DNA of 64,000 bases from Schistosoma haematobium (GCF_000699445.3 NC_067199.1:31208402-31272401); one strand, 5' to 3'. Positions 11,001 to 23,399 are shown, counted from the first letter of the stretch. Numbers and translations are program-made. Notes: generated from the letters alone by a model not told the origin.

Positions 11001-12460
11001 AAAAATTATTACTTTTGTAATATTTCGCATACATTTTGCTAAACTTCCTGTCTATTTAAGATCAAATTATAATATTTCATGATTTTTGTCAGTCTATTTT
11101 GATTGTTAAACAAGTTTCTCATTATAGTCTTTTAAACACAAACGGAGTTTTAGCTGAACCATAATCACACTTGTCTGGCCGTCTAATTAAGACCACACTT
11201 CAGTGACAACAAGAGTAAATGAACAAAAAAATACAAAGTAGGTAGAAGTCGGGTTTTTTTACAATAATCAGCTAATCCATCTTACGTGTGAGGTATCCAA
11301 TTGTGTCTTTCTTCATTCCCTGACCAGTTACAGCTTATATTGACCACACACTCCACTTACGACGATTCTAGTCAATGAAATCCGTTGCAGATGTCAATAT
11401 TAACACTTGTTAATCAATGTTAACGCACTTCAAGTTCAAAGAGGTCGTTCGGTTGCTATTCATTATATGTGTACAGTTGTAAAAAATAACCTACAGAGAC
11501 TGTCAACAATTCATAGAGTTGTGTGTTGTGACGTTTCTCATTATGCAAGAAACATCCAAACAATCTGTATTCACAAAACGTATGGAAAGCTACTGTAGAT
11601 TTTTTCATTATTGTCATTTGTGAGTGTAAGTTCTAAGTATCCATTTTTCTTTTCACCTCGCTATTTTTTACGTTCTGTTTATTACCCTACATTTAGACTG
11701 TCACTCAACAACTGCAAACCTCCATACATGATAGTGAAAAGCCAACAAAAGTTGTTAATTCGCTTGGCAAATGTAAAAATAACCCGAAAGTATATGGTAA
11801 GAATCAACGCATTAAACGGTGAAATGCCTGGTGATACGAAAACTCATTTATTTGCTTTCAAACTAAGCTTTTGAACGCGGTGTATTTTACTCATGTTTTA
11901 ATATCCCTGTACATTCTTTGAGTATCTCCGTTACTAATAATTATCGATTTATTTTATAACATTAATTGTTTCATTCATATATAATTTTCTGTCTTCAATA
12001 AAATTTGTTGAACTTAAGCGTGTAATCATTTCTCTCCTTTAATGACTGAGGTCGGGTTTCTTGTACGCACTTTTATTTTACGTAAATACTGGATTTTGAA
12101 TCCTTGAATTGTTAAACAAACTAATATTCTTGTGATTTTCCGAAGTGACATCAAAAAACATTTAAATTTCTTAAAAAGACTGGCTATACTTCATTCAAGT
12201 TAAAAATTATGGCTGTTAGAAATCCATGTTGGAGATAAAAATTCGCCGGGAGCTACTGAACATATTGCACATTAGACTTAGTTTCCCATTTAATCAGAAA
12301 AGCGTGGTGCACTCTCTGTTAGTTTAAACAAACTTCATTTTTGTTTCCAATTACCTCTTTAATAGGATAATTAGACACAACTCTATACTGATAATTATCA
12401 TGTGCTCACCAGTGATCAACTTCGAGAGGTTATTATCAGAGTTCTACTGAGAAGCTGTGA
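11001..12460. other. Intergenic, no gene recognised
   Basis: Short frames at 11407-11598 and 11611-11874 show no family resemblance, splice context or coding bias. Probably unrecognised old repeat. Confidence 0.4.
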
Positions 12461-12702
12461 TCGGGTGTGAGGCAGTACCTCACCGAGGATGGTCGCGCAG
12501 TATTGTGGACTGGTTGGGGTTAGACGCCGGCTCAGTGGTCGAGGGGTTAGGCTTCCGCTTGAGACCGGAAGTCCGGGCCCCGCGTGCGGGATTGTGGATG
12601 TAAACTCTTGGGGAATTCCATACTAGGACGAAACGGTTGACCAGTGCTTCCAGGTTCTCAATGGTGGTCTAACATTTGTCGATTCATGATCTCAATCAAA
12701 AC
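12461..12702 (+). mobile_element. Sm-alpha-like tRNA-derived SINE with degenerate hammerhead
   Basis: Begins TCGGGTGTGAGGCAGTACCT. It contains the Pol III A-box-like GGCTCAGTGGTCGAGG and a decayed B box, then CGCGTGCGGGATTGTGGATG and the ribozyme region TACTAGGACGAAACGG, CCAGTGCTTCCAGG. In the schistosome Sm-alpha family this region folds as a hammerhead ribozyme. Here the CTGANGA box reads CTTGGGG and GTC before the cut site reads GAC, so self-cleavage is unlikely. Confidence 0.8.
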
Positions 12703-13663
12703 AATTTATGCGCCGTTACATTATTAAAATCCAGCAATGAACGTCCTGGATTATAGATCTTCCTTACATATGCATTATTGCAATTCTCCATCCTAAAATT
12801 ATGTTTTCTTCCATAGGATAAATTGTTAGATGTGTGCAGTCAAAGCAATGAACTTTCTTCCTAACTCCGATGGTTCCAGTTTACAGTTACAACGAAAGTT
12901 AGCTTTTGTAACCTATTCATGTCGACACAGTACATAGACTATTTTACATACAGCGTGACACCTTGGAGTCAATGATGCACATTGTTGCTTGCGTTCCTAT
13001 CATTGTTTTAACCACCTATGACAATCTAATGAGTGTGAAGTAGATACGATTCGGTCGTACTAGACTTTTTGTTATTTACGACATTTCTGCTCTTGGTCTT
13101 TTAAGCTCTTACAGTCCGTATGAATATTCTTAATATTTAGAATTCAATGCTGTCTGGAGTAGATTTTGTGAGTTATGAATTCCGAGTGGTCCTTGAGTCT
13201 CCCTACAATACATTTTTTACGACGAAGTGAAGATATTAACTTGTTTGTTTAGATTCTACTTACATTTAACCACCCAACATAACATATCGAATCCAACACT
13301 TGCAACAGCATCTGAACAGACTGTGGAACGAGAATAATCGTTAGGATATACGGGAAATAACTAACCTAAAGGCCCACTTAAATGCCCGTCTTTATAAATT
13401 TTCGTTAACAGTCATACCTGTTGATTCCCACCAACCGGTCAAGTACAGCCTATAAGCCCAGTGAAACTGTGAGATTGAGTTTCGTGACTCTAAATATTCC
13501 GAGACGTAATTATTTCGCTGACTTTTTGTTGCCATAATGGCATATTGGTTTGTCTACACAGAAAAAACTACATAGACTACCAAGTGAATGCGACGTATTA
13601 TGTCCATCAGAACTAATGTTCTGTAAGTAGGCTCCTAACTAGATACTTTATGCAAGTTACTGA
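12703..13663. other. Intergenic, possibly old retroelement
   Basis: No open frame with recognisable domains. The last 300 bases may be the decayed upstream part of the non-LTR element that becomes readable near 13720, but no motif proves it. Confidence 0.35.
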
Positions 13664-14173
13664 ATGCTTATTATGAGTCTGAAGTTACTACTTGAACGGT
13701 ACCATACATCCGTAAGAAGGCGCGAGACAAAGTTGATGTGGAGAAAGCAGAAACCTGATGCTTACACAAGTGAGGTTGGTCGGAATGTTCTGAAACCGTT
13801 TATATCCGCCCAAAAAGACAGTTATCCGAAGGTCAATTATCTTGGTGTTACCTTTTCCTCTGATCTCTCTTGGTCTTCTCACGTTTTATTGTTATCGAAG
13901 AAGGCTTTCCGTCTGACTTACTACATAAAGAAATTGCATGCTCTTGGGATTACTCGTCATTTACTCTTACAATTTGTCAATTCTCGCATATTACCTATTA
14001 TTCTTTACTGTTCTTCATTATTCTTTCCCGGGCTTTTGAGAAAAGACTTTGCTGTATTGCGGAGAGTGCTGAAGGCAGTTAGCAAGATGTGTGGTGAATC
14101 TTTCGAGGTCATAATATGGTTGTGGATAGACATCTAAAGTCATGCAAACTCCTGCCAGGTGTTATTTTATCAG
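13664..14173 (+). mobile_element. CR1/Jockey-type non-LTR element, left part of a split copy
   Basis: Reads YPKVNYLGVTFSSDLSWSSH, then KKAFRLTYYIKKLHALGITR, then LRRVLKAVSKMCGESFEVI, the post-palm and thumb region of a CR1/Jockey-type RT. A frameshift near 14110 leads to HLKSCKLLPGVILS. At 14157-14173 the element is interrupted by an antisense element; its C-terminus resumes at 15757. Confidence 0.82.
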
Positions 14174-15756
14174 TCTTCAGTAATAAGGATAGGAGGTCTG
14201 TCGACCTATATTAATCCTTGCAGTTCGTAATACTGTGGAGGTCCAATCTCGTTTTGAATATATTAACAGACGGTGCTGATATTACGTGTTCCGGTAGAGA
14301 ATTCCAGTAATTCACTACTCGGTGCGAGGAACGGAACTCCAGACGTAAACGATTTGATCTCGGTTTTCGAACTTTCTTCGAATGTCCTCTCAAATGATCA
14401 GTCCTTGACAGAAACAAGAGATAAGACATGTTAGTACCAAGGTCATCGTTCAGTATACGATAAGCCAATAATAGATCACCCCGTGTTCTACGGTAATATA
14501 ACGGAAATAAGTTAAGGTGTCTCAGTATGTCTTCATAAGATAGGCCAGATAGACCATCTTAGTACCTCGTCTTTGGACTCTTTCCAGTATATCTGCTTCG
14601 TACTTGAATTCCATATTCAAAATGTGGTCGCATATAAATTGGGTATAGTAATCTAAACATTTCATCGTCTAAATACTGGAAAGACCTACGAATTGACCAT
14701 AATACCCTATAGCCTTTTGCAGCAGCAGCCTTACAGTGATTAGTGGTTTTGAGATCATTGTTTAATATGACTCCTAAATCTTTATAGTTTCTTACTTTGG
14801 GTAGCACGAATCCACGTAGTGTATAGTGATACGATTCGTCAGAGTTATCTAACTGCATCACTACGCTCTTATTAGGATTTACTTCTAGTGATCACCTGTC
14901 TAACCATGCCACCAATGAGCTAAGATCATCCTGTAATACCAATCTATCCAACATACTATGTATGGGTCTCCAAATCTTTATGTCATCAGCGAAGAGTAGA
15001 ACGGATGATTTTGCTACAGTTGGCAGTTCATTTACATAAAGTAAAAAGAGAAGAGGACCTAGGATTATACCTTGGGGAACCCCACTTTTTACAGGTACCC
15101 ACGAGGAGAGAGCCTCATTAACCCTCACACTTTGTCTCCTGTCATGGAGAAAGTTACTTATCCAATCCACGACTGTATAATGGATCCCAAAACGTTCCAG
15201 TTTGAATTTAAGACCAGAGTGGGAAACCTTATCGGAGGCCTTACTTAGATCTATGAAAATCACATCCACAGGAACATTCCGATCTTTTGCAGCAGAGATT
15301 TGTCAAGCAAGATAGGTCTTCCCGAAAACCATGTTGTGCCCTGGAGAAAAGATTATGCCTTTCAACATAATTTATAACAGATATCCGAATGATTTTCCTC
15401 ATCAGTTTTACAACTGCACTAGTTAAGCTGACGGGTCTATAGTTACTAAATCCCTACTCCCAGCCTTATACACCGGACTTATTATAGCGTCTTTCCAGTC
15501 TCTAGGCAATCTGGACTGTCTCAGAGACATGTCAAATAGTATCTTTGATGGTTCAGCAATTTCATCTGATATGGCTTTCATAATCCTAGGATGTATATCA
15601 TCAGGACTACTGGGCTTATCAGGTTTGAGATGCTGAAGTAGCCTTAAAACAGTACCTTTCTCAATGACTACAGGATCCGTCAGCGAGCCGTCACGGTCAC
15701 GATGAATCGTTGGTCGTTCCTCATTACCGATAGAAAATACTTTACTAAAATATGGA
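14174..15756 (-). mobile_element. CR1-like non-LTR element, 5'-truncated, inserted antisense
   Basis: On the minus strand the product reads, in order: RDGSLTDPVVIEKGT; KPSSPDDIHPRIMKAISDEI; VIFIDLSKASDKVSHSGLK; SGVPQGIILGPLLFLLYVNE; SVLLFADDIKIWRPI; and a C-terminal WNSLPEHVISAPSV with LGTNMSYLL. These are RT fingers and palm with an intact FADD catalytic box. Frameshifts break the frame near 15270 and 14880. A 17-bp direct repeat, AGGTGTTATTTTATCAG, flanks it at 14157-14173 and 15757-15773 as a target-site duplication. It interrupts the + strand element on both sides. Confidence 0.9.
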
Positions 15757-16125
15757 AGGTGTTATTTTATCAGATACTAACCATCCCCTGCACTCTTATC
15801 TTTCTCTTTGTATATCTTCTGGTAGAACGAGACGTAATTACATTAGAATCCATGCACGCAAGCAAAAGTATAAAAGTTCTATAATACCTTACCTAGTAAA
15901 TATACTGTGACGAACAGGTTGTTAGAGTCAACCTAGTCATTAACCTGCATTCTTAACATGTTTCTAATTTGAAAAGTTTTAGTTTTTCGGTTGTTTTTTT
16001 AAAATCTTTTTTGTCTTTGTTTCTGTTTTTTGCGTAAGAAACTTGTTGAAATACCCTGTGCCGAGAATTCTATATTGTACCAAAATGTAATATTGAATAA
16101 AGCCATTAAAAAATCGAAAAAAAAA
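15757..16125 (+). mobile_element. CR1/Jockey-type element, right part of the split copy
   Basis: Resumes the protein interrupted at 14173: GVILSDTNHPLHSYLSLCIS, SGRTRRNYIRIHARKQKYKS, IIPYLVNIL and TGA near 15903. Removing 14174-15756 and one copy of the repeat restores a continuous C-terminus. A 3' UTR follows, with ATTGAATAAAGCC and an A-rich end near 16120. Confidence 0.82.
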
Positions 16126-16854
16126 TAAACAAAGCTAGTCCCAAACTTATGTACGAAAACACTATCGTGTAAGGTCTATGAGGCGGGACGACACTAAACC
16201 ATTGTGTTAAACCCGCTAACCCACAAATCATGCTATACCAAACTAGCTACCAGCTATTATTTCAACTAACTTAAACAGCTAGGAAGTACACTACAGCATG
16301 AATGTTTAGTTCCACAATATAAAACCACATATTCTACTAACTCATGCCATGTAAAATAAAGACTAGTTCATCCAATCAATACAGTTCGTTTTATGTTCCT
16401 GTGACTGAACTAACAAATTTCGCAGTACTAAGTTTTGGAAATCAACCCTGAAAATCCTATTTGGAAGTTTAGATGCAGAATAGGCCCGGATATTGTTGGT
16501 CCTGTAGAGGTTTCATGATGAAGTATTTTCTGTGCGGCGAAAGTGAAACTAACTTCCAAATAACAATCACCATTTGAGACTATAGAAAGTACGGTGTGAC
16601 TCTTATCACTCGAATATACACCTCAGATGACTACTACTGTACGGCTATCAAACTAAGTTCTTATATAATTGAACGGTCAGTCTCGATGAGTGCTCTGACT
16701 TGTCTTCAAAACATATTATTTCACATACCTGAACGTCATATATTCATCCTATCCACTTAACATTTAAAGTGTCATCCTAATCAGTTCAACAAAATGTAAT
16801 CTGCAGTCAATGAAAAAGAAACTATATAGCCATCAGAATATATTTATGCTAGCT
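16126..16854. other. Intergenic, 3' flank of RPS16
   Basis: No gene recognised. AT-rich; includes the 3' flank of the minus-strand RPS16 gene. No canonical AATAAA is seen immediately past its stop. Confidence 0.5.
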
Positions 16855-17247
16855 TTAACGGTATGATTTCTGGTATCTTGCACGAGCTCCGGAGCCGCCA
16901 AACTTCTTTGGTTCACATCTTCTTGGATCAGCAACTAATAAGCTTCTATCATACTGAACGAACTTCTCCTTAATTATGTTCTTAGAACACTCATCGACGT
17001 ATTTTTGATGGAATGCTACAACTGATTTAGCAATAGCTTGTCTGACAGCATATATCTGAGCCACTCGGCCACCACCACTGACACGAACTCTGATGTCCAA
17101 AGTAGATAATCCGTGTTTTCCAAGGAGTAGGATGGGCTCCATTAGTTTGGGTAACAAAGGACGTGGTTCCAGTACATCCAATGGTCTGCCGTTCACTCTG
17201 ATGGTTCCAGACCCGAGTTTACAGTGAGCGACAGCTGTTGCTGTTTT
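16855..17247 (-). CDS. RPS16: RPS16 exon 2
   Basis: Acceptor GTTATAG precedes AAAACAGCAACAGC. The exon encodes residues 22-151 to TAA at 16855-16857, with the S9 family signature [17 protein letters not shown] and C-terminal [17 protein letters not shown]. Confidence 0.97.
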   Translation of the reverse strand, partial: KTATAVAHCKLGSGTIRVNGRPLDVLEPRPLLPKLMEPILLLGKHGLSTLDIRVRVSGGGRVAQIYAVRQAIAKSVVAFHQKYVDECSKNIIKEKFVQYDRSLLVADPRRCEPKKFGGSGARARYQKSYR

Positions 17248-17345
17248 CTATAACACATGAGAGGCCTAAATATATAAATTACCTTCCGCCCAAACACTTG
17301 TACGGCCTTAGGTTTCTCTTTCGGTTGGTTGGATACAGTCTGCAT
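16855..17345 (-). CDS. RPS16: 40S ribosomal protein S16 (uS9), complete, two exons
   Basis: Component of the small ribosomal subunit head, near the decoding region. Exon 1 is 17345-17283 (21 codons, [20 protein letters not shown]). Exon 2 is 17247-16855 (130 codons plus stop). They are joined across a 35-nt GT-AG intron in phase 0, total 151 aa (human 146). Exon 2 has [60 protein letters not shown] and the invariant C-terminus [11 protein letters not shown]. The start is the only upstream ATG that gives the conserved VQVFGRK N-terminus. A pyrimidine-rich CGTTCCGCAG ends 8 nt before the ATG, so a 5' UTR splice acceptor (cis or spliced leader) is possible. No frameshift or missing key residue. 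Confidence 0.97.
17283..17345 (-). CDS. RPS16: RPS16 exon 1
   Basis: ATG at 17345-17343, 21 codons ending FGRK, then donor GTAATT. Phase 0. The 35-nt intron that follows (17282-17248) matches the very short 5' introns common in schistosome genes. Confidence 0.95.
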
Positions 17346-18218
17346 CGTAGTGTCTGCGGAACGTGAAAAAACTGCAAGCCGCGCCTTGAAACAAATTAAT
17401 ATGTACAGTGCCACAGAAACAGTGCTCAATTAATTTTCTAAAATCTTATAAGGATCTAACATTAAATATAAACCTTTCATTAAGCTGTAAATTTTTATTC
17501 AAAAACACAGGTTTGCAGAATACACGAAAATAAAGATAGCATGGTTTTCCATTCCAATTTTAGAACTCTTTCTCCAGATAATTAGTTTGGAAGTTTTAAG
17601 TTCACTAATTCGTGTCTATGTTCGCATTTATTATTATTATTCTCAAAGCACACTACTTTATTTCTTCCTTGTGTTCCGGATATCGATCTTGAGGTATTCT
17701 GATGCCTCCATCATACATATTCTGCCTACTCATTTTTCGTCTCAGGATTCCTAAATGGTATTCTGAAGACTATCACATGTTTAGTACGCCATTTAAGTTC
17801 TAGCGATCCACGATGGAAACAGGTACATTTGATTGCATTATGCGATTATGACGGTCGTTCCCTTGGTGAATATTGTGATTGTAGAATCTCCCAGAAGTTG
17901 ACTAATGTATAGAACTACTCTGTACTATATAATTTCAACATTTGCAGTTTTTAAGTAGTGACGAGCCATGTGTGGTCCGGCCGTATGTTTTCAAAGCCTT
18001 TTTCGGAATTGAAATCCAGGCGTCATGAAATCAAAATGACCTTTGAGTAGTGAGATTAGCGATGCTCAAGGACTGTAGTTGTTTATGATTAAAGGTCGAG
18101 TGTTGGCAGCAGTACTAGTTCGAGGTAAATAATAAGGGGCAAATTTTATAGATTGTGAGATATTTTGTCTTTCTGTCTTTATCTATAAATTTCATACTGT
18201 TTTTTTCAGCCTAGACGA
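17346..18218. other. Intergenic, RPS16 upstream region
   Basis: Should hold the RPS16 promoter on the minus strand; no clear TATA or other element could be assigned. No other gene recognised. Confidence 0.4.
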
Positions 18219-18476
18219 TCATGACATAATAAATGGGACAGTCAGTAATTTATAAGCTTTTTCGTCAAGCTGTTTGACTAGTGTTGATAATCCATTCAGT
18301 TGTTGCTGACCGGCGCCGCTCTTTATTAGTATATTTCTGGCCTGTTCATAGTTCCATAACTCTTTCTGGATCCATTCTAGAGTTATTGCTGGAGACAAGT
18401 TCGAATAAGGGATGAAGGCTGGACAAATATTTTCCACGTCACACCATAAAAATGGACATGTTAAAAACCCAAACAA
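18219..18476 (-). CDS. Orphan minus-strand frame, possible terminal exon
   Basis: I do not recognise it. The frame ends at a TGA codon near 18219. Its second half is well-mixed and helical (LEWIQKELWNYEQARNILIK, LVKQLDEKAYKLL), more like real coding than its surroundings. Internal CTCCAG and TTGTCCAG sites could be acceptors, making the last 57 or 70 codons a terminal exon. No upstream minus-strand exon was found; the next sequence is a decayed retroelement. It could be an old transposon fragment. Confidence 0.25.
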   Translation of the reverse strand: MFGFLTCPFLWCDVENICPAFIPYSNLSPAITLEWIQKELWNYEQARNILIKSGAGQQQLNGLSTLVKQLDEKAYKLLTVPFIMS

Positions 18477-19079
18477 ATAAGTCTCTTAAGCCACTCAAAC
18501 TCTGTTTGTGGAGCAGAAATGTCCTCATACCGAAGTACTATGGTGCCTCATGGCTGAACCCAAGACTAATCAGAATACACATGGTTACCCCCGATTTTAC
18601 AACCTGTTACACCCAAATGAAGAATGGGCGAGTGATAACTGCTGGGAATTATTTAAGAACTATTGTTGCACATATTCTTATTGAATAGCTATTAGGCGCC
18701 TAGATTACACATATGATTTTACTCCTTTCACCATCAGAGTTCAGTTGACTTATTGGCTGCTATCATATGATTTGTCGTTCTAAATTTCGTAATTACAGCC
18801 ACTTTGGGCACGATCCTGTGTGATTATTATTTTTTCCTTTATGGTGTGGTCTCGTCTGCTTGTTTATTGACAACGTACTTCTGAAATATATGACTCATAC
18901 AGTGGAGACTAACATTTGTTATGGACTGTACAGGATGAGCTGGGAGGAAAGCTACCATACAGGGGACGATTAAGGGTTCAGAGATGACTCAGGGCCACTG
19001 TTGCTGAACAAGTTCATAAAATTTGTTTTTCTCATTGGTGATTTTGTTACATGACATTTGACGGGCCCCAGGAAACCAC

Positions 19080-20640
19080 ACAACCACAGTAACATCTAAT
19101 GTAGGTATGTTTAATGTCCAGACAATTAGGAGGGCCAAGGGGACCATGCAAATAGCCACAAAAATAAGAAAATTCATCCCGAATAACCTTAGAGTTGAGG
19201 AGATCCGGTGGACATGTGTAAAGCATAAAGAACTTGCACTGGGAGAGCTGATATTGTCTTGTGATCATGAATACTTGTTCGCTGAGCACAAAGATAAGCA
19301 CTAATGTTGATCATACGAGTACGAAAAGCGCTTAAAGGATGAAGAACCTATTGACGAAGTTTTTCAAAGAGCGTTTCAAAACAAATAAATAAGCGTTCAC
19401 AATGAGTGTCATCCAGTGCAACACACCCAACATGGATGGCATCAAAATCGTGGAGAACAAATTTATGAGAGTCTGCAGCCCATCTCAGAGAGCTGCCAAA
19501 TAAAAGACCCAACCATCTTGATAAGCGACCTGAACATCAAAGCCGCTCAGAAAACACTGGATATGAAGACATCGAGGACTTAAACAATAGGACGGTGACG
19601 GATAGAAACTCACTAGTACGTGTGATTTGAACAACATGGTTATTGGTGGCACAATTTCCCCCCACAAGCACACGAGCAATGTCACATAGGCTCTATTGAA
19701 CCATCCTACAGCAAACCAGACGGATTACAATTGCATAATAAAAAACTCGGAAGATCAATCAAGGGTGTACGAACAAGAGGGGATCTGACAAAGCTTCATA
19801 TCATCAGCCTTTAGTAGACAAGCTAAACTTAGGGAAGTTAGTAAAACATCACCAAAAGTATTTTATGCAGCCTTTCTTCCAGACGTTGATAAGCTTTTCG
19901 AATCCAAGATTCCTATCAGTAACGAGTTTTAAGCCCTTCAAGGTTTACTGTAAGAAGAGGAAGTTAACAGGGGAAACAACTGCAAAGGAATTCAACAGCC
20001 ACGTACCTTACCATGACAGGAAGTGCTGGACAGCGTGAAATACCAGCATAAATAATGGATCTATGTGGATATCCTGGTCCAGATCCAAGAGGTGTAAACA
20101 AGAAAACAGTAATCAACAACGGCCAAACATAAGATAAGACACGGAGTGAATTGGCAGAAACAAACAAATGAGTGAAAACAAGTGATAGAGCTGACAATAA
20201 GAAACTTGTAGAAGACACGGTAAGAACGGTAAAAGCTCCAAAAGAAAGAAATACGACGAACTTTTTAACGCAATCAAAAAGCTTGAACGAAAATATAGTA
20301 AACCGAAGTGGTTAGTCGAGACAAGAAGGACAGATCAACATCTGCAGTTCAGTTGCGACGAAATAGCTGAATAAAGTGCGACACTCACCTGATATCGAAG
20401 CAGCAAATGCAATCCCCTAACTGGTGACACCACACCGATAGTAAGAGAAATTACCAACACACATCAGAAAAACTAATAATAGCAAGGTAGCAAGTACAGA
20501 CGGTATATCAGCTGAAGTACTGAAGCCAGATATGCAAATAAATTCAAACGCACTGTGGCTAATTAAAACGATTTTTGGGAAGGCAAAAACACTAGCAGAC
20601 GGAAAAGTGGAATATCTCACCAAGATAACAAGGAAATGAT
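19080..20640 (+). pseudogene. Decayed SR2/RTE-type retrotransposon (endonuclease to early RT)
   Basis: Ordered remnants on the + strand: FNVQTIRRAKGTMQIATKIR at 19107 (endonuclease N-terminus, family WNVRTM...QIATEMRR), EIRWTCVKHKELALGELIL, then IYESLQPISESCQIKD and PTILISDLN near 19460-19540, NTGYEDIEDL near 19555, and NSKVASTDGISAEVLKPDM near 20490 (RT finger, family KSGKAAGPDNIPAEALK). Many stops and frame changes; it breaks off near 20640 before the RT palm. Same family as the antisense copy at 58850-61560. Confidence 0.75.
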
Positions 20641-23399
20641 AATTTATTGGTTTCGAGAACCACAGTGGTGCCATACATCTGTCTGCTTCAGGTAACTTCT
20701 TCAACAGGATATATTAGCTGGTTGAAAAACAAAGGATTATGTATAAGATTATGTATATTTCCAAAATGCATAAAGGAATGCACAGTGTTTATATACATAG
20801 ATGGCTATTTTGATAGCAATTAAAATAGCTCTTCTTTATTATGATAACTTTTATAGAGTTATTTGTGAATCTCTACTTGGCTTAATTGTTCAGTTTAGCT
20901 TGGCTATTGGAATTTTCCAGTAGGGAGAAAACCAGTTCAAGGTTAAAAACGTGAGTCAAAGAAATATTTGCCACGGCAAGTTGACACTCATACCACTGGT
21001 TAGTTATACCTCAAAAGAAACAGTGTGTTAGCGAGCTTTTCTGTCCCGCAAACATGAATGGGTTAAGGTTATCTCCACACCATCATGTTTTTTCTACAGG
21101 AACACCACTCTCCCTCCTTTTGTGATGCTACGTCTGTGGAATGTCGCTATAATCTAGACTCCATGTTGCACACTCTGTTAGGATACACTGTCTCAACTAG
21201 TTCAATGTTACACGTAAATCAGACAGCTAAATCTTCTGCATTATAGGATGAACATCCATATAGTATATCACACTCCTATTAGGTTAACTAATGAGATGAA
21301 TCATAAGACACTAGTCAAATGATATGTTGTTTGGAGATAATAAGGTCAGAGAGCTGGTCAGGGAATGTGAAAAGGGAGTTTAAGGCTGAAAAGTTTGTGA
21401 GTAAGATAATGTAGATTACCAACGCAGACCATCTGTGTCGAAGGACTGGAGACCTACTGGAGTTAGACGAGAAGAGTGTGGCGAGACAGCTAACTTCGAA
21501 GCCACACTTTGCGGTCAATACTAACGTGGATTACCCCTTCGATGTACCAAATTACTATGGCTTATTTGAAGACCATATAGCACAAACGACGTTATTAAGG
21601 AAATGATGTGAACAGGGAAACAACAAGCCCTGACAAACCATGAAAACTATTTTTCGGGACGTTATTTCATTTTATTCAAAGCTTGTAAAGCATTGATATT
21701 TATTTTTGTCCCTATTTCATTCTACAGAATATGGGCTTTCGTTCGATGTGTCATTCATTGCTATACTCCTTTTTGTTCCGAAGCTATTGTAGTTTAAATA
21801 CAATATTTTGCACCTTATTTTCTACTCTAATTCCCAGTTTTGGACATAATTGTATTTTCCAAAATTATTGTACGTTGTGGTTGGGTTAATCACTTATTTA
21901 TCCATGTACCTTTAACACTAATCTGAACTCACGGGAAATCAGTATATCAGAATAGAGCGAATATTGTTCCAGTTGTCTTGTCTTCTCTCATTCGCGTGCT
22001 TGTCAGTCAATCAGGTGATAGGATGGTTTTCTCCTCTCTACCCCGCCTCGAACTCACGCGTACTAGCCTCAAGGTTTAGCCGATCAGCCTACTGCGTTAA
22101 TGTCTTAATCGAGAGTAGACAATTCAAGGTCATAACAGGGAATATATTAATAAGGATGAATACTAATAAGATAGTGAGACCACCACCTTATGTTCCAGTC
22201 CATGACATACGATCAACTGTTGTGCGTTGGTTGCCATTGACCTTGACAGGAATCGATGATCTGTTCGATACTCAGTGACATTTCACTGGCCCCATAATAA
22301 TAAGTAAGAAGGAAAAAAACGACATTTGGTTGTTAGCAATGATAAAAATGTTCCGTACTATTAGAATATGAACTAGAACAAACAATAATTTAGGATATCC
22401 TGAACTTTTTATAATCGGACAGTTTCTGATTTTCCACCTAAGTATGGCTGCGGAGCCGAACATGCATCTACTGAGAAGATCTTCGTTAGCCGCTGGGCAG
22501 CAGATAAAGTCAAAGTGAGACCACTTAATTTAGGTATCATGCATCGACCACGTGGTTGTGGTCATTCTGTAGACTTATTCCACTTGCAGTGAGCAAATTA
22601 TTTTCTGATGATTCTTGCAAACCACAGTACCGACTATGGCGATGTGACGAGTCAGTATGGACAATAATGTGATTTCGACATGAGATTTTGTAGATTAGAT
22701 AGTCACATTATGGTAAGTTCATTATGCACCATTTGTAGAACTCAATTCGCTATCACATGAACTGCCCAGATGGAACTCAAAACTTTGACAGCCTGATTTT
22801 TGGTACGTTTACTGTTATGACAGGTAGCAATATATATATTTAACATTTGTAATGTTTCTAAAACTTAAAATACTTTAATTACCACAAATAACATGAAAAC
22901 ATTCATCTAATTACACAGGTGACAATAAATACATTCCTACCGAACAGCAGCTAGGACATTACGAACTGAACTTGTGGAAACGCTGGGAATGTTTATGAAA
23001 AGAATGAAGCTTGTTCTATCTTCAACCGAATAAAAAGTAATAATAATCAGTTAGGGAGTAAGCTGTGGATATTAAATAAAAATGTTTGGTCTATTCAATA
23101 TTATCGGTCAGGATCAACATCAGCTTTCTTAATTAAGAGGCAGCATTCAAGTGAATGGATTTACGAATCTTTTCAATCCTCCTTCAACAATTTAGAGTAC
23201 CCTAGAAGATCAGCACCATTCAATGAAACTGAAGAGGAACTGAATCCTATGCGTATAGTGGTATCAGACAAGACTACATACTATCGTTTTTCCTCTACAT
23301 TCAGGCTGTCAACCAGAACACGAAAATCTCTACAACACATAAGAATCTCAAAGTATCATGAAAAAATTAGACGCAGATAAATGATTTGAACTCTGTATG
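20641..23399. other. Intergenic with unidentified repeats
   Basis: No gene recognised. Around 22015-22110 the minus strand has tRNA-like blocks (GTAGGCTGATCGGCTAA and GAGTTCGAGGCGGGG) that may be a decayed Pol III SINE. A frame at 21964-22278 overlaps this and is not credible as a gene. Confidence 0.4.
22015..22110 (-). repeat. Possible tRNA-like SINE fragment
   Basis: Reverse complement shows an A-box-like TAGGCTGATCGG and, about 45 nt later, a B-box-like GAGTTCGAGGC. Spacing suits a tRNA-derived promoter but both boxes are imperfect and no 3' tail is evident. Confidence 0.25.
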
